From Robiginitomaculum sp. (GTDB taxonomy: Bacteria; Pseudomonadota; Alphaproteobacteria; Caulobacterales; Maricaulaceae), in NCBI GenBank assembly GCA_021776615.1, contig JAJFFO010000013.1, positions 151,339-215,338 of the forward strand: 64,000 nt of DNA. Reading direction: 5' to 3'. How positions within the stretch are numbered: position 1 is the first letter of the stretch; the number at the start of each line of letters is the position of its first letter. The translations under genes were made by a program, and so were the position numbers. Shown here one piece after another: positions 18,937-29,370 of this stretch. The notes below the pieces were generated by a model. The model saw only the letters and a program-made list of their open reading frames with translations. It had not been told where the DNA came from and did not search any database.

Positions 18937-20751
18937 TTAAACCGGCGCGCAAACTTCGGCCAGCCATTCGGCTTCCGCATCATTCAGTGCCGTTTTATGA
19001 ATTGCCAATACTCGCGCATGATAGGCGTTCAGCCATGCTTTCTCATCAGCACTGAGCAATTCTTTTACAATCAGCCGGTGGTCAATCGGGGCCAAGGTCA
19101 GGGTTTCAAACCCCAGCATGGCTTCCTCGCCGCCATCAATATCTTGCGCTTCGCTGACCACTTGCAGGTTTTCAATCCGAATGCCGTATTCCCCGGTTTT
19201 ATAGTATCCCGGCTCATTGGAAACGATCATACCCGGCATTAACGGCGTATCATTCCAGGCTTTGGCAATGCGCTGCGGACCTTCATGAACGCCCAGATAG
19301 GCCCCAACACCATGGCCGGTACCATGGGCGTAATCCAGCCCCATTTCCCAGAGCGGTGCCCGCGCCAGAATATCCAAATGCGTGCCGGTAGTGCCTTTGG
19401 GAAAGCGCACGAGCGACAGGGCAATATGGCCTTTGAGAACCCGCGTGAAACGATCGCGCATTTCTTCGCTTGGTTCGCCAATCGCGATGGTGCGGGTTAC
19501 ATCGGTAGTGCCATCGACATATTGGCCACCAGAATCAACCAAATACAATGACCCGGTTTCCAGCGCCAAATTGGTTTGTTCATTCACCCGATAATGGCAA
19601 TGCGGCCCGTTAGAACCCGCCGCCGAAATGGATTCGAACGACAGGTCTTTTAACACCCCGGTGGCGTGGCGAAATTCTTCGAGCTTTATCGCGGCACTGA
19701 TCTCATTCATCTGCCCGCTTTGCGCTTCTTCTCCGGCCATAAAATACAAAAACCGGGTCAAAGCGGCGCCATCGCGAATATGCGCCTGGCGCGAACCTTC
19801 AACTTCAGCCGCATTTTTGCACGCCCGCGGCAAAGCACACGGATCGTCCATGCGGTGAATATGCGCGCCGGATTTTTTGACGTGATCAAACACCCAAGCT
19901 GACGCACTCGCCGGATCAAGGCCAACATTTACGCCCGTAAGCGCCTTCAAAGCTTCCGGTAATTCGTCTTCTGTGCGAATGCCGACACGATTGCCAAGAT
20001 GCGAGCGCACTTCATCGGTCATTTTCGCCGGATTGATAAATAATTCTGCGCTGCCATCATCGCGTACCACAGCGGTGCTCAGGGGCAAAGGCGAGCACAT
20101 CACATCGCCGCCGCGAATATTGAACAACCAGGCAATTGAAGCCGGTGCGGTGATCACTGTCGCGCCAACCCCGGTCTGACCAATAGCGTTCGCGGTTTGC
20201 ACAATTTTATCATCATGAGATTGACCGGAAAACGCAAACGGCTGCACGCTTAAAGAAGCCGTTGGCATTGGCGGTTGATCCGTCCACACGGCGTCAATGA
20301 GATTGTCGTCTTGCGCGATCAACTGCGCCCCAATGGCGACCGCTGCTGCTTCAATACCAGCCAAAGCATCGGGGTTATGTACCCGAGGGTCATAGCCAAA
20401 CTTTTCGCCCGCTTTGGCGTTGGCCCGCAACCAGCCGGCAATGCCGACACTGACCAGATCAGCAAAGGCAAACAGCGCGTCATCAACCTGATCGCGCACT
20501 TGCAAGGTATAGCGCCCATCGACCAGAATCACCGCCTGCGCCGCCGTGACCACCGCCGCGCCGGCCGAGCCGGTAAAGCCGGTCAGCCACGCCAAGCGGT
20601 CGGTTGCTTCGGGCAGATATTCGTTTTGATATTCGTCCTCATGGGGGACAATGAAGCCATCAAGCCCACGCTGCTGTATTTCGCGGCGCAGGAGTGGCAA
20701 ATGGGCGCGGCCAGCTTGCGGTCCGCCCTTAACCTTGAAATCCTGGATCAT
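18937..20751 (-). CDS. Xaa-Pro aminopeptidase, M24B family (XPNPEP1-like)
   Basis: Cleaves N-terminal residues preceding proline. The 604-residue protein has the three-domain layout of the eukaryotic-type cytosolic enzyme: two creatinase-like N-terminal domains (about 15-155 and 160-325) and a pita-bread catalytic domain (about 330-545). All five dimetal ligands are present: Asp406, Asp417 (DGTTDVTRT), His480 (GTGHGVG), Glu513 (SNEPGYY) and Glu527 (RIENL). Their spacing nearly matches the human enzyme. No signal peptide, so cytosolic. It is a monocistronic gene between a terminator and pyrF. Confidence 0.92.
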   Translation of the reverse strand: MIQDFKVKGGPQAGRAHLPLLRREIQQRGLDGFIVPHEDEYQNEYLPEATDRLAWLTGFTGSAGAAVVTAAQAVILVDGRYTLQVRDQVDDALFAFADLVSVGIAGWLRANAKAGEKFGYDPRVHNPDALAGIEAAAVAIGAQLIAQDDNLIDAVWTDQPPMPTASLSVQPFAFSGQSHDDKIVQTANAIGQTGVGATVITAPASIAWLFNIRGGDVMCSPLPLSTAVVRDDGSAELFINPAKMTDEVRSHLGNRVGIRTEDELPEALKALTGVNVGLDPASASAWVFDHVKKSGAHIHRMDDPCALPRACKNAAEVEGSRQAHIRDGAALTRFLYFMAGEEAQSGQMNEISAAIKLEEFRHATGVLKDLSFESISAAGSNGPHCHYRVNEQTNLALETGSLYLVDSGGQYVDGTTDVTRTIAIGEPSEEMRDRFTRVLKGHIALSLVRFPKGTTGTHLDILARAPLWEMGLDYAHGTGHGVGAYLGVHEGPQRIAKAWNDTPLMPGMIVSNEPGYYKTGEYGIRIENLQVVSEAQDIDGGEEAMLGFETLTLAPIDHRLIVKELLSADEKAWLNAYHARVLAIHKTALNDAEAEWLAEVCAPV

Positions 20752-20829
20752 CGGTGCACGCTAAGCGAGGGGCCATGCATGTGCAAGATAAGGTCTGCAT
20801 TGTGCGAAGAAATTTGATTAGGCTTTAAT

Positions 20830-21696
20830 CTAGGTTTTGGACGCACACCCAAGCTCGGCGGCGGCTTTGGCCAGTGCCGCGTCGAAAATTTGCGCCCATA
20901 CAGCCTTGGTTTGCGCCTCATAAGCGCCGTGCGGATACAGCACGCCGCGCGAGGAATTTACCACCACACCCTGCCCCTCAATGGCGGCGGCCATGGCATC
21001 GTGAGCACTTGCTCCTTGGGCGCCAAAACCGGGCACCAAAAACGGGCAATGGGGCAATTCCACCCGTAGACGCCGCGCTTCATTGGGGGCCGTGGCCCCG
21101 ACCACGACCATTAGCGATGACCAGCCACTTTGCGGCCCTTGGCGATCACGCGCCAGAGGCGCGAGACTTTGCGCGATGCGCTGATAAAGCGCGGTTTGGC
21201 CAACCAGCAAATCTTCAAAATCTGCGGCCCCCGGATTGGAGGTGCGCACAAGGATAATCACACCTTTATCATTATCATCTGCGGTGGTTAAAAACGGCTC
21301 CAGCGTATCCAGACCCATATACGGGTTGACGGTTATGGCATCGCAATCCACCCAGGCTTGCGGCCCCAGATAAGCGGCAGCATAAGCGCTGGCGGTGGAG
21401 CCAATATCGCCGCGTTTTGCATCCATAAGAATTAGCAGATCACACGCGCGGGCATGAGCGCACAAGCGCGCCAGCACCGCTAACCCTTCCGGGCCAAAGC
21501 GTTCAAAAAAAGCAATTTGCGGTTTGATAATCGCCGCTTTGCCGTTCAATCTGGCCAGTACCGCCATGAAAAAAGCTTCCACGCCAGCCAAACCTTCGCC
21601 AAATATCGGCGGTATTCGCCCGATATGAGGGTCCAGACCGACGCATAACGGGCCGGTTAATTTGATCTTTTGCGCTAATCTGTCGCCAAAATGCAT
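20830..21696 (-). CDS. pyrF: Orotidine 5'-phosphate decarboxylase, type 2
   Basis: Last step of UMP synthesis. This is the longer type 2 subfamily, 288 residues from the ATG at 21696 (MHFGDRLAQKI). Catalytic cluster MDAKRGDIGSTA has Asp92, Lys94 and Asp97; VGLDPH at 19-24 and the phosphate-binding VNSSRGVLYP near the C terminus are also present. A longer frame upstream (start 21753) adds residues without family support. Next to the DUF4149 gene on the same strand. Confidence 0.93.
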   Translation of the reverse strand: MHFGDRLAQKIKLTGPLCVGLDPHIGRIPPIFGEGLAGVEAFFMAVLARLNGKAAIIKPQIAFFERFGPEGLAVLARLCAHARACDLLILMDAKRGDIGSTASAYAAAYLGPQAWVDCDAITVNPYMGLDTLEPFLTTADDNDKGVIILVRTSNPGAADFEDLLVGQTALYQRIAQSLAPLARDRQGPQSGWSSLMVVVGATAPNEARRLRVELPHCPFLVPGFGAQGASAHDAMAAAIEGQGVVVNSSRGVLYPHGAYEAQTKAVWAQIFDAALAKAAAELGCASKT

Positions 21697-21768
21697 TTCC
21701 AACCCTTGCCAAACGCCGCATTGCCTTGCTTCCCGGGAAAATCTGAATGGCAATTGCGCAGGTTTTAT

Positions 21769-22185
21769 TTAGCCGAAGGAAAGAAATCCGCAAGCGGCAA
21801 ATAGCGCCACATATTGCAATGCATTGGCACGAACGGCCTGGCCGCGGGCCTTGCGAAACTCGACCAGCGCTGATTGATCACCGGCGCGGGCGGCATCGCG
21901 TGCCTGTTCCAAATTTGGGGTAATGCGCCACCCGGCCCACAAAAATGCGCAGGTCGCAATAATCAAAACGCTACCACCGGCAGCTTGCCCGCCAAGAACA
22001 GAAAACAAAGCGGCCAGCGCGCTTAATAAGGCAAACAGATCGAAAGCCCGTGGAAAAACCGCGCGGCTTAACAATAATACGGTTTGTGAAGACCCAGCCC
22101 GCCCGGCCGCGGGAGCGACAAAGAACGCGAAAAATGACATGGCACCAATGATGGCAGCGGTAAGAAATAGCGCAAATGTGGTCAC
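21769..22185 (-). CDS. DUF4149 membrane protein
   Basis: 138-residue inner-membrane protein with four predicted transmembrane segments. The first is FALFLTAAIIGAMSFFAFFV, followed by the conserved APAAGR and a VFPRAFDLFALLSALAAL segment. This is the DUF4149 pattern (function unknown). I place the start at a GTG at 22185 because GGAGG lies five to six bases upstream and the family begins directly at the first membrane segment. A longer ATG start at 22287 would add 34 soluble residues without a ribosome binding site. Confidence 0.75.
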   Translation of the reverse strand: MTTFALFLTAAIIGAMSFFAFFVAPAAGRAGSSQTVLLLSRAVFPRAFDLFALLSALAALFSVLGGQAAGGSVLIIATCAFLWAGWRITPNLEQARDAARAGDQSALVEFRKARGQAVRANALQYVALFAACGFLSFG

Positions 22186-22300
22186 AATAGGCCTCCAACG
22201 TATCAATACGGTGCGATTCTTGATGAATGCGCGCCGATTTATTGATAAAGGAGCAAGACCTGCGCCGGTTTTTTGGCGTAATGCCAAATCTGCCTACAGA

Positions 22301-23008
22301 TTATTCCCCGGCTTTGGCCACATCGGGTGTATTTTGCTCTTCTGCCGCGGGACGGCGAACACGGCGACGAGGAGTACGGGCCGGTTTTTCGGTTTCTGGC
22401 TCAACACTCGCCACTGGCGTTACAATATCCATTGGTCCGGTGCCCGCATTTGCCGGTGGGGCAGCGGGCGGGCGACGACGTCGCGGTGCCGCTGGCTTAG
22501 GCATCGCCTCACCCTTGGCGCTATCGCCATCGGTGTTTTTAGGCACCACTGATGCGGTGTTCTGGCGGTCATTTTGACCCTCATTTACCGTCCGGCCATT
22601 ACCATTACGCGGTGATGATTGTTCAGCATTGGGTGTTGATTGTTGCTGGGCCTGCTGTTGTTGGGATTGTTGTTGCGCCTGATGCTGGGCCTGCTGTTGG
22701 GCTTTGCGCGCATCATACTCTGCCTGACGGGCCGCGCGCTGAGCATTTTGCTCCTCATCACGTTTTTCCCGTTCAAGCTGCTGTTCGCGCATAATACGAA
22801 AATAATGTTCCGCAAATTGCAGATAATTTTCCGCCATGACCGGATCGCTGGCCAAAGCCGCATCACGGGCCAATTGCTGGTATTTCTCATGAATCGTGGC
22901 GACGGCACCGCGAACCTTAACGCCCGGCCCATTACTCTCCATGGCCCGGTTAGGATTTTGAGGTTTGGAATTATTGCTATTCCGACTACGGCCTCTTTGG
23001 CGTTTCAT
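22301..23008 (-). CDS. DUF4167 domain protein
   Basis: 235 residues. The conserved alphaproteobacterial DUF4167 domain is at about 1-80 (MKRQRGRSR, then RGAVATIHEKYQQLARDA and NYLQFAEHYFRIMREQQLE). It is followed by a Gln-rich coiled stretch (about 85-125) and a basic, Pro/Ala-rich disordered tail with RRRRPP and RRRVRRP patches, which suggest nucleic-acid binding. The ATG at 23008 is preceded by AAGGACA. It sits downstream of prmC, as it commonly does in alphaproteobacteria; function unknown. Confidence 0.85.
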   Translation of the reverse strand: MKRQRGRSRNSNNSKPQNPNRAMESNGPGVKVRGAVATIHEKYQQLARDAALASDPVMAENYLQFAEHYFRIMREQQLEREKRDEEQNAQRAARQAEYDARKAQQQAQHQAQQQSQQQQAQQQSTPNAEQSSPRNGNGRTVNEGQNDRQNTASVVPKNTDGDSAKGEAMPKPAAPRRRRPPAAPPANAGTGPMDIVTPVASVEPETEKPARTPRRRVRRPAAEEQNTPDVAKAGE

Positions 23009-23236
23009 TTCTGATGTCCTTGAAATTGCTTTTGTCAGCACTGCCCACCAAATTTGGTGCAGTCTTCATCCATGCGAGTATTTATCTGCATATATGCAGG
23101 GTTATCGGCGCGCTCCTCCCCAACCCACAATTCGTCTATTGTTATGTGGATTAGACACTTGGCCATCTGGCCTCAGCACCTTGAAAAGACCCTACCCTCC
23201 CTTGAGGCGCTTTGCCAAGTGTTTTTTGCCGCGACT

Positions 23237-24109
23237 TCACGACAACATGCCGCTGACCACCCGATCACGCTTGGCGAAGTCTTGCACTAGGCGTATGCGG
23301 TGCAAATTGCCTTGTGATTTTGCCATACTGGTCACCGCCTCGCCCTGATCGGCACCGATCTCGAACACAAACACCCCGCCCGGTTTCAAATATTGGCCCA
23401 TAAGCGGCAGCAAATCGCGATAAGGGTCCAATCCATCCTTACCGCCATCAAGCGCCACAAGCGGCTCAAACTGCGCCACCTCCGGCTCCAGACCCGCAAT
23501 AACCGCATTGGCGATATAAGGTGGATTGGAAACCACCAGATCAAATGGACCTTGGGCCAAAGCCGCATTCCAGCCGCCCTCTATCCATTGGGTTCGTTCG
23601 TCAAAGCCCAGCTTTTCGCCATTGGCTTTGGCAATTTTCAAGGCTGCCGGCGATATATCGACACCGACACCGCTGGCGCTGGCGCGTTCGGCCAAAAGTG
23701 CCAAAATAATCGCGCCTGAACCTGTACCCAGATCGAGAATGCGTACCGGTCCCGGTGCCAGTGCTGTCAACGCCTCCTGCACCAGAATTTCGGTTTCCGG
23801 GCGCGGGGTCAGCACGTCGGCAGTTACGTCCAGATCCAGAGACCAAAACCCCCAATTACCCAAAATATGCGACAATGGCTCACGCGCCTCGCGCCGGATG
23901 CACATGGCGCTTAACTGTTCGGCCTGTGCGCTATCAAGCTTTATGTCGGGATCAATCCATTCGCCGGTTGGTTTGCCCAAAACTGCACGAACCATGAAAC
24001 CGGCTTCAAGGGCGCCCTGCGCAATACCGGCGGCAAGCAGGCGATCACCAATTTGGCGCGTCAATGACGATAATTTAGCGCCAGCCCAGAGGCTTGCGGC
24101 CTTGCTCAC
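23237..24109 (-). CDS. prmC: Peptide chain release factor N5-glutamine methyltransferase
   Basis: SAM-dependent methylation of the GGQ glutamine of release factors. 290 residues: a helical N-terminal domain, [10 protein letters not shown], the SAM motif [15 protein letters not shown] (about 126-140) and the catalytic NPPY at 195-198. Its ATG overlaps the stop of prfA by four bases, so substrate and modifier are translationally coupled. Confidence 0.95.
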   Translation of the reverse strand: MSKAASLWAGAKLSSLTRQIGDRLLAAGIAQGALEAGFMVRAVLGKPTGEWIDPDIKLDSAQAEQLSAMCIRREAREPLSHILGNWGFWSLDLDVTADVLTPRPETEILVQEALTALAPGPVRILDLGTGSGAIILALLAERASASGVGVDISPAALKIAKANGEKLGFDERTQWIEGGWNAALAQGPFDLVVSNPPYIANAVIAGLEPEVAQFEPLVALDGGKDGLDPYRDLLPLMGQYLKPGGVFVFEIGADQGEAVTSMAKSQGNLHRIRLVQDFAKRDRVVSGMLS

Positions 24110-25197
24110 GAAAGCCCCTCATTTTCCATCGCTGCCAGTTTTGCCGCTTGGTCCTCGGCCAGAAGCGCATCGATCACCTCGCCCAAAGCCTCACCGGCAA
24201 CAATTTTGTCTAGCTTGTACAAGGTTAAATTAATCCGGTGATCGGTGACCCGGCCTTGCGGATAATTATAGGTGCGAATGCGCTCCGAGCGATCACCGGA
24301 ACCGACCTGACCTTTACGTTCCGCCGCGCGAATGGAATCCACCCGTTGACGCTCGCGCTCATAAAGCCGCGTGCGCAATACCAGCATCGCTTTTGCCCGG
24401 TTTTTGTGTTGCGATTTTTCGTCCTGCTGAGAAACCACAACACCGGTGGGTAAATGGGTGATACGCACCGCAGAATCGGTTGTGTTCACCGATTGCCCAC
24501 CGGGGCCGGAAGCCCTGAACACATCAATCCGCAAATCACTTTCAGCAATTTGAATGTCCACATCTTCCGGTTCAGGCAATACCGCCACCGTGGCTGCCGA
24601 GGTGTGAATTCGTCCCTGAGTTTCGGTATCAGGAACACGCTGCACCCGGTGCACACCGGATTCGAACTTTAAGCGGCCAAAAGTATTGTCGCCTTTGATC
24701 GATGCAATAATTTCCTTATAGCCGCCCATTTCGCCCTCGGAAGCGCTGACCATTTCAACCTTCCAGCCCTGCAATTGCGCATAGCGCTGATACATACGAA
24801 ACAAATCACCAGCAAACAAAGCCGCTTCATCGCCGCCCGTGCCTGCACGCACCTCAATCATTACCGGCGCGGCGTCATCCTTATCTTTTGGCAATAGCAA
24901 AATTTGCATAGCCAGTTCGAGCGCTGGCAGTTGTCCCTTGAGCGCCTCCTGCTCCTCGCGAGCCATGGCCAGCATGTCGGCATCATCACCGCCCTCGGCG
25001 ATCATGGCCTCCATATCCGCAAGATCCTGACGTAGGGATTTTAGCGCCCGCGCCGCCTTGACGACCGTCTGCAAAGACGCGTGCTCCTTGGCCAAAGCGA
25101 CAATTTCATCGCTATCGGTGGCGGCGCCCATGCGCGCTTCGATCTCGTCAAACCGGTCAACAACAAGGTCCAATCTGGACTGGGGAATATGCGCCAT
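24106..25197 (-). CDS. prfA: Peptide chain release factor 1
   Basis: Terminates translation at UAA and UAG. 363 residues with the GGQ peptidyl-hydrolysis motif at 233-235 ([18 protein letters not shown]) and the PxT stop-codon recognition tripeptide as PDT at 189-191 ([12 protein letters not shown]). Translation starts directly after the ispG stop codon (TAA immediately followed by ATG). Part of an ispG-prfA-prmC operon. Confidence 0.97.
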   Translation of the reverse strand: MAHIPQSRLDLVVDRFDEIEARMGAATDSDEIVALAKEHASLQTVVKAARALKSLRQDLADMEAMIAEGGDDADMLAMAREEQEALKGQLPALELAMQILLLPKDKDDAAPVMIEVRAGTGGDEAALFAGDLFRMYQRYAQLQGWKVEMVSASEGEMGGYKEIIASIKGDNTFGRLKFESGVHRVQRVPDTETQGRIHTSAATVAVLPEPEDVDIQIAESDLRIDVFRASGPGGQSVNTTDSAVRITHLPTGVVVSQQDEKSQHKNRAKAMLVLRTRLYERERQRVDSIRAAERKGQVGSGDRSERIRTYNYPQGRVTDHRINLTLYKLDKIVAGEALGEVIDALLAEDQAAKLAAMENEGLS

Positions 25198-26325
25198 TTA
25201 CAGGTCCGCTTCCTTTTGTGCGCGTAAGGTCGCCGCACGTTCTTCTACCAGGCTCACAATATGCTCGACCATGGTTTCATTGCTGCGTTTATGATCCGCT
25301 TTGCCAGCAAAATAAACCATGCCATGGCCTGCACCGCCGCCAGTATAGCCAATATCGGTATAGGCCGCCTCGCCCGGGCCATTGACCACACAACCAATAA
25401 TAGAAAGAGACACCGGCTCGACAATATGGGCCAGACGTTTTTCTAAAATTTCCACGGTCTCAATGACGTTAAAGCCTTGGCGCGAACATGATGGACAGGC
25501 GATAATATTCACCCCGCGCGTACGCAAATTGAGTGATTTTAGGATATCGAAGCCGACCTTGATCTCCTCTAACGGATCGGCGGACAGGGAAACCCTTATG
25601 GTGTCGCCAATGCCAGCCCACAACAGCATGCCAAGGCCAATGGAGGATTTAACCGTGCCGGTGCGCAGGGCCCCCGCCTCGGTAATGCCAAGGTGCAACG
25701 GGCAATCAATGGCCTCGGCCAATTGCTGGTAGGCGGCCACGGTTAAAAACGGATCGGAGGCTTTGACCGAAATTTTATATTCGCGAAAATCGTGTTCTTC
25801 CAAAATTGCCACATGGCGCAAAGCGCTCTCGACCATGGCTTCGGGGCAGGGTTCGCCATAGCGCTCCAACAATTCGCGTTCCAGCGAACCGCCATTCACG
25901 CCGATGCGAATAGAGCAGTCATAATCCTTGGCCGCCTGCACCACGTCGCGCACCCGCGACGCATTACCAATATTGCCCGGATTTATGCGCAGGCACGCCG
26001 CCCCCGCTTTCGCGGCTTCAATGGCGCGCTGATAATGAAAATGGATGTCGGCGACAATTGGCACTTTGGTGGCACTGGTAATCGCTTTTAGCGCCCGGGT
26101 TGATTCGACATCAGGGCAGGAAATACGGACAATATCCGCCCCCGCCGCCTCCAAAGCGCGCACTTGCGCCAAGGTCGCTTCGACATCCGGTGTGGGAGTA
26201 TTGGTCATGGATTGCACGGCGATCGGCGCATCACCGCCAATTGCTGTATTGCCAACCATGATTTGGCGCGAAGGGCGTCTTTTGATCGCGCGCCAAGGGC
26301 GAAGCGCGTCCATAGCGTCCGTCAT
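25198..26325 (-). CDS. ispG: 4-hydroxy-3-methylbut-2-en-1-yl diphosphate synthase
   Basis: Penultimate MEP-pathway enzyme, making HMBPP from MEcPP with a [4Fe-4S] cluster. 375 residues of the two-domain bacterial type: TIM barrel (about 20-265) and a reductase-like domain carrying Cys277, Cys280 (ACPSCSRQG), Cys312 ([10 protein letters not shown]) and Glu319, the four expected cluster ligands. First gene of the operon with prfA and prmC. Works directly upstream of IspH, encoded elsewhere in the window. Confidence 0.96.
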   Translation of the reverse strand: MTDAMDALRPWRAIKRRPSRQIMVGNTAIGGDAPIAVQSMTNTPTPDVEATLAQVRALEAAGADIVRISCPDVESTRALKAITSATKVPIVADIHFHYQRAIEAAKAGAACLRINPGNIGNASRVRDVVQAAKDYDCSIRIGVNGGSLERELLERYGEPCPEAMVESALRHVAILEEHDFREYKISVKASDPFLTVAAYQQLAEAIDCPLHLGITEAGALRTGTVKSSIGLGMLLWAGIGDTIRVSLSADPLEEIKVGFDILKSLNLRTRGVNIIACPSCSRQGFNVIETVEILEKRLAHIVEPVSLSIIGCVVNGPGEAAYTDIGYTGGGAGHGMVYFAGKADHKRSNETMVEHIVSLVEERAATLRAQKEADL

Positions 26326-26384
26326 CGCATACCGTCCAATCTGATTAATCTTTCACCAAGGTGTGGCGCGATCAATCGCTGGCG

Positions 26385-26936
26385 TCAACTGCCATCAAGG
26401 CTGGCTTGTGTGCTTGGCAAAGCCGGAACATCAAGCAGGTCTTCAGAGTTAACCCAGTCAGCCAATGCCTCGGGTACGGGCAAAACCGCAATGGAAGCTT
26501 CCGACGGGGTGCGCAGACCATACCAGGTGGCCAGCGCCATCGCACAAGTGATTACCATCACAATACCGGTGCCACGTGGCAGACGAAAATCCACCCATGC
26601 CGGTGCCGGACGCGGTGACAAATCACCCATTGGCGAAACGCCATCATAGAATTGCGCTCTAAAGCCGCTGACAATCTCCTCAGCATCCAAACCAAGATGA
26701 TCCGCATAGCAGCGCACAAAGCCCAGCGCATAGGCCCGCGGCGGCAATGCAGCACGGTCCATCGCCTCAATGGCTTCCAGATAATCGGAACCTATTTTGG
26801 TGGCAGCAGCCACGTCAGAAATGCTCAAATTCGCGCGCTTACGCGCCATAAAAAGGACTTCGCCAACACTTTGCGTATCCGCCGGTATCAGGTCTGAAAG
26901 ACCAGATTGGTGAAGAACCGCCCCCGCTATGTCCAT
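26385..26936 (-). CDS. RodZ-like helix-turn-helix membrane protein
   Basis: 183 residues: an HTH_25-type helix-turn-helix at about 22-95 (SVGEVLFMARKRANLSISDVA... LPPRAYALGFVRCYADHLGLD), a Pro-rich linker, one transmembrane segment at about 122-140 (GTGIVMVITCAMALATWYGL), and a short periplasmic tail. This is the RodZ architecture, but the periplasmic part is only about 40 residues, shorter than in E. coli. It probably links MreB to the membrane. Upstream of ispG on the same strand, as often seen. Confidence 0.85.
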   Translation of the reverse strand: MDIAGAVLHQSGLSDLIPADTQSVGEVLFMARKRANLSISDVAAATKIGSDYLEAIEAMDRAALPPRAYALGFVRCYADHLGLDAEEIVSGFRAQFYDGVSPMGDLSPRPAPAWVDFRLPRGTGIVMVITCAMALATWYGLRTPSEASIAVLPVPEALADWVNSEDLLDVPALPSTQASLDGS

Positions 26937-27091
26937 TTTTAATTCCCCTTTTGAACCAACATGTAAGACCGAATCAAAGCAAAAAGTTCAGCTTTGCAAA
27001 CGTGACATTTTGGTCGCACTCAACATAAAACCCAAGTAAACGCAGAGATCAAGGTGATTCCCCAAAATATGCGCACTCAATCACAGACGTT

Positions 27092-29368
27092 TTACAGAGA
27101 AAGATTGGTTTTTTTGGCATAGGCCAGCAATTTTTCCCGCACATGCGTCTGGGAATCCCCCATCGGAGACTCCCCGATCCACTGAGCAAGTTCCGTGCCA
27201 AGGGATTTTTGGTCCAAAGAGAGAATCATCCGCTTTATCGGGCCAACCGCCGCCGGGGCAACAGACAATTCGGTAAAGCCCAGCGCGATCAATAGTGCCG
27301 CTTCCGCGCACTGCCCGGCAACTTCGCCGCACACCGAGGCCGGGCGGTCAGCCGCTTTGCAAACCGCGGCGATATGGCCGAGCATGCGCAAACAACCCGG
27401 ATTGAACATATCATAGCGCTCGGCTACACGGGCATTTTCCCGATCCGCCGCAAAGAAATATTGCAGCAAGTCATTCGCACCAACCGAGACAAATTCGGCT
27501 TCTTGCAGCAAGTCTTCCAATTGCCAGACAATTGCCGGGGTTTCGATCATCGAGCCAACCCGTAATTTGACCGGCATTTCATGGCCAAAATGGGCCATGC
27601 GTTCCATCTCTACATCCAGCAAATGCCGCGCCGCCCGAAACTCACCCAGCGTCGTGACCAGCGGAAACATAATGTTCAACGCCCGGCCGCCAGAAGCCTC
27701 TATCAAGGCTCGCAATTGGTAGCGCAGCAGGCCCGGCCTATCCAGCGCCATACGCATGGCCCGCCATCCCAAAGCCGGATTAGGCTCACGTTCATGGGCC
27801 ACATAGGGCAGCACCTTATCGCCGCCAAGATCCAGCGTACGAAACACCACTGGCCTATCACCAGCCGCTTCAAAAACCGCATGATATAACTGTGTCTGCT
27901 CCGCTTGGCGCGGTAAATGATCAGACAGTAGAAACTGGAACTCGGTCCTGAACAGGCCAACGCCCTCAGCACCAGATTCGTCCAATTGTGGCAGATCAAC
28001 CCGCAAACCGGCATTGATCGACAGCGTTATCCGTTGGCCATCCATGGTCCGCGCCGGTTTGTCGCGCAGACGTGCATAAGCCGCGCGGCGCTGGCGACGC
28101 TCGGTAACGCGCTCGCGAAAAACCTCTTCCGTGGCGGCATCTGGGCGGATGGAAACCACGCCCTGTTCCCCATCAACCAATATAGTGTCGCCATTGCTGA
28201 TGCGGTCCATTAGTCCGGTTAAATGGCCAACCACTGGCAACCGCAGCGCCCGGGCAACAATAGCTGCATGTGAGGTCGGCGACCCCTCTTCCAGCACCAG
28301 TGCTTTTAATTTTGAACGATCAAATTCCAACAATTCGGCGGGGCCAATATTGCGGGCAATCAAAATTGTGTCTTCGGGCAGTGCCTCCAGACCTTCAACC
28401 GCGCCAAGGTGGCGCAGCAGCCGGTTGGCCAAATCCTCAAGATCGTGCAGGCGCTCCCGCAGATAAGGGTCTTTAGCACTCAGTAGCCGCGCCCGATGTT
28501 CACCGCGCACCCGCTCCACCGAGGCTTCGGCGCTAAGACCAGAGCCCGCCGCCTCGTGCAGCCGGTCCAGCCATCCCTGGTCATTAGCAAACATGCGATA
28601 GGCTTCAATAACGTCCCGCGATGGCCCCCCAAGGCGATTACCCTTCCCCAGATAAAGCGCATCTACCGACCGCCGCAAATCCCATATGGCGGTTTCCAGG
28701 CGTTGCATCTCGACCTCAGGGTCTTCGGCAATCAGCGGCGTTTTCAGCCGACCCGGATCGTGCACAAAGGCGGTACCCACCGCCAATCCATCAGAAATGC
28801 GCCGCCCGGAAAGCGCTTCGGCGCGCATCGGGCGCAGGGCCACATTGGCCAATTCATTGGCACTAAGCAAATCCCCCGACGAGACAATCTCGGCCAGGAC
28901 CATGGAGACGTTTTGCAAGGCCTCAACATCGTCATCGCTATAATCACGCGCGGCACGGCTTTGCACCGTTAACACGCCCAGCAGACGCCCACCACGCAAA
29001 ACCGGGACCCCAAGAAAGCCATGAAAGGGGTCTTCGCGGGTTTCGGGGTGGAAAGAGAATGCCGGGTGATTGGGCGCTTCGGAAATATTGAGCGGCTGGG
29101 CAGTACGCACAATTTCGCCAACCAGGCCTTCGCCATCACTGAGCAGGGTTACGTGAACCGCACCCGGGTCGAGACCGTGGGTGGCCCATAATTCCATACT
29201 GGCATCGGGACGCCGCAAATAAAGCGAACACACATCGGCATGCATATTGGTGGCAATGGCATTTACAAGGGCGTCAAGCCGGTTTTGCGCCGCCCCGGCC
29301 GCCGCCATAATTTCGCGAATTTGGCGAAGCAGGTTTCTGTGTTCAGGTTGTCTGGTTTTATTGGGCAA
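27092..29368 (-). CDS. ptsP: Phosphoenolpyruvate--protein phosphotransferase, nitrogen PTS (EI-Ntr)
   Basis: First enzyme of the nitrogen phosphotransferase relay; takes phosphate from PEP and passes it to NPr, with regulatory rather than transport output. 758 residues: GAF domain at about 28-165, PEP-utiliser N-terminal domain (about 190-310), swivelling His domain with His367 in SPTSHAAIVAR, and the C-terminal TIM barrel with FRTEFQFLLSD, VGANDLLQYFFAADR and the active-site Cys in SVCGEVAGQ. It lies two bases downstream of lysC, so the genes are co-transcribed, a conserved pairing in alphaproteobacteria. Confidence 0.95.
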   Translation of the reverse strand: MPNKTRQPEHRNLLRQIREIMAAAGAAQNRLDALVNAIATNMHADVCSLYLRRPDASMELWATHGLDPGAVHVTLLSDGEGLVGEIVRTAQPLNISEAPNHPAFSFHPETREDPFHGFLGVPVLRGGRLLGVLTVQSRAARDYSDDDVEALQNVSMVLAEIVSSGDLLSANELANVALRPMRAEALSGRRISDGLAVGTAFVHDPGRLKTPLIAEDPEVEMQRLETAIWDLRRSVDALYLGKGNRLGGPSRDVIEAYRMFANDQGWLDRLHEAAGSGLSAEASVERVRGEHRARLLSAKDPYLRERLHDLEDLANRLLRHLGAVEGLEALPEDTILIARNIGPAELLEFDRSKLKALVLEEGSPTSHAAIVARALRLPVVGHLTGLMDRISNGDTILVDGEQGVVSIRPDAATEEVFRERVTERRQRRAAYARLRDKPARTMDGQRITLSINAGLRVDLPQLDESGAEGVGLFRTEFQFLLSDHLPRQAEQTQLYHAVFEAAGDRPVVFRTLDLGGDKVLPYVAHEREPNPALGWRAMRMALDRPGLLRYQLRALIEASGGRALNIMFPLVTTLGEFRAARHLLDVEMERMAHFGHEMPVKLRVGSMIETPAIVWQLEDLLQEAEFVSVGANDLLQYFFAADRENARVAERYDMFNPGCLRMLGHIAAVCKAADRPASVCGEVAGQCAEAALLIALGFTELSVAPAAVGPIKRMILSLDQKSLGTELAQWIGESPMGDSQTHVREKLLAYAKKTNLSL

Positions 29369-29370
29369 AG

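Noticed and set aside
22640..22700. CAG/TTG-rich tract
   Set aside because: It encodes the Gln-rich stretch of the DUF4167 protein; no separate element.
24625..24633. PDT instead of the common PAT or PVT in release factor 1
   Set aside because: The rule is PxT; Asp in the middle position is within the family and does not suggest altered stop-codon reading.
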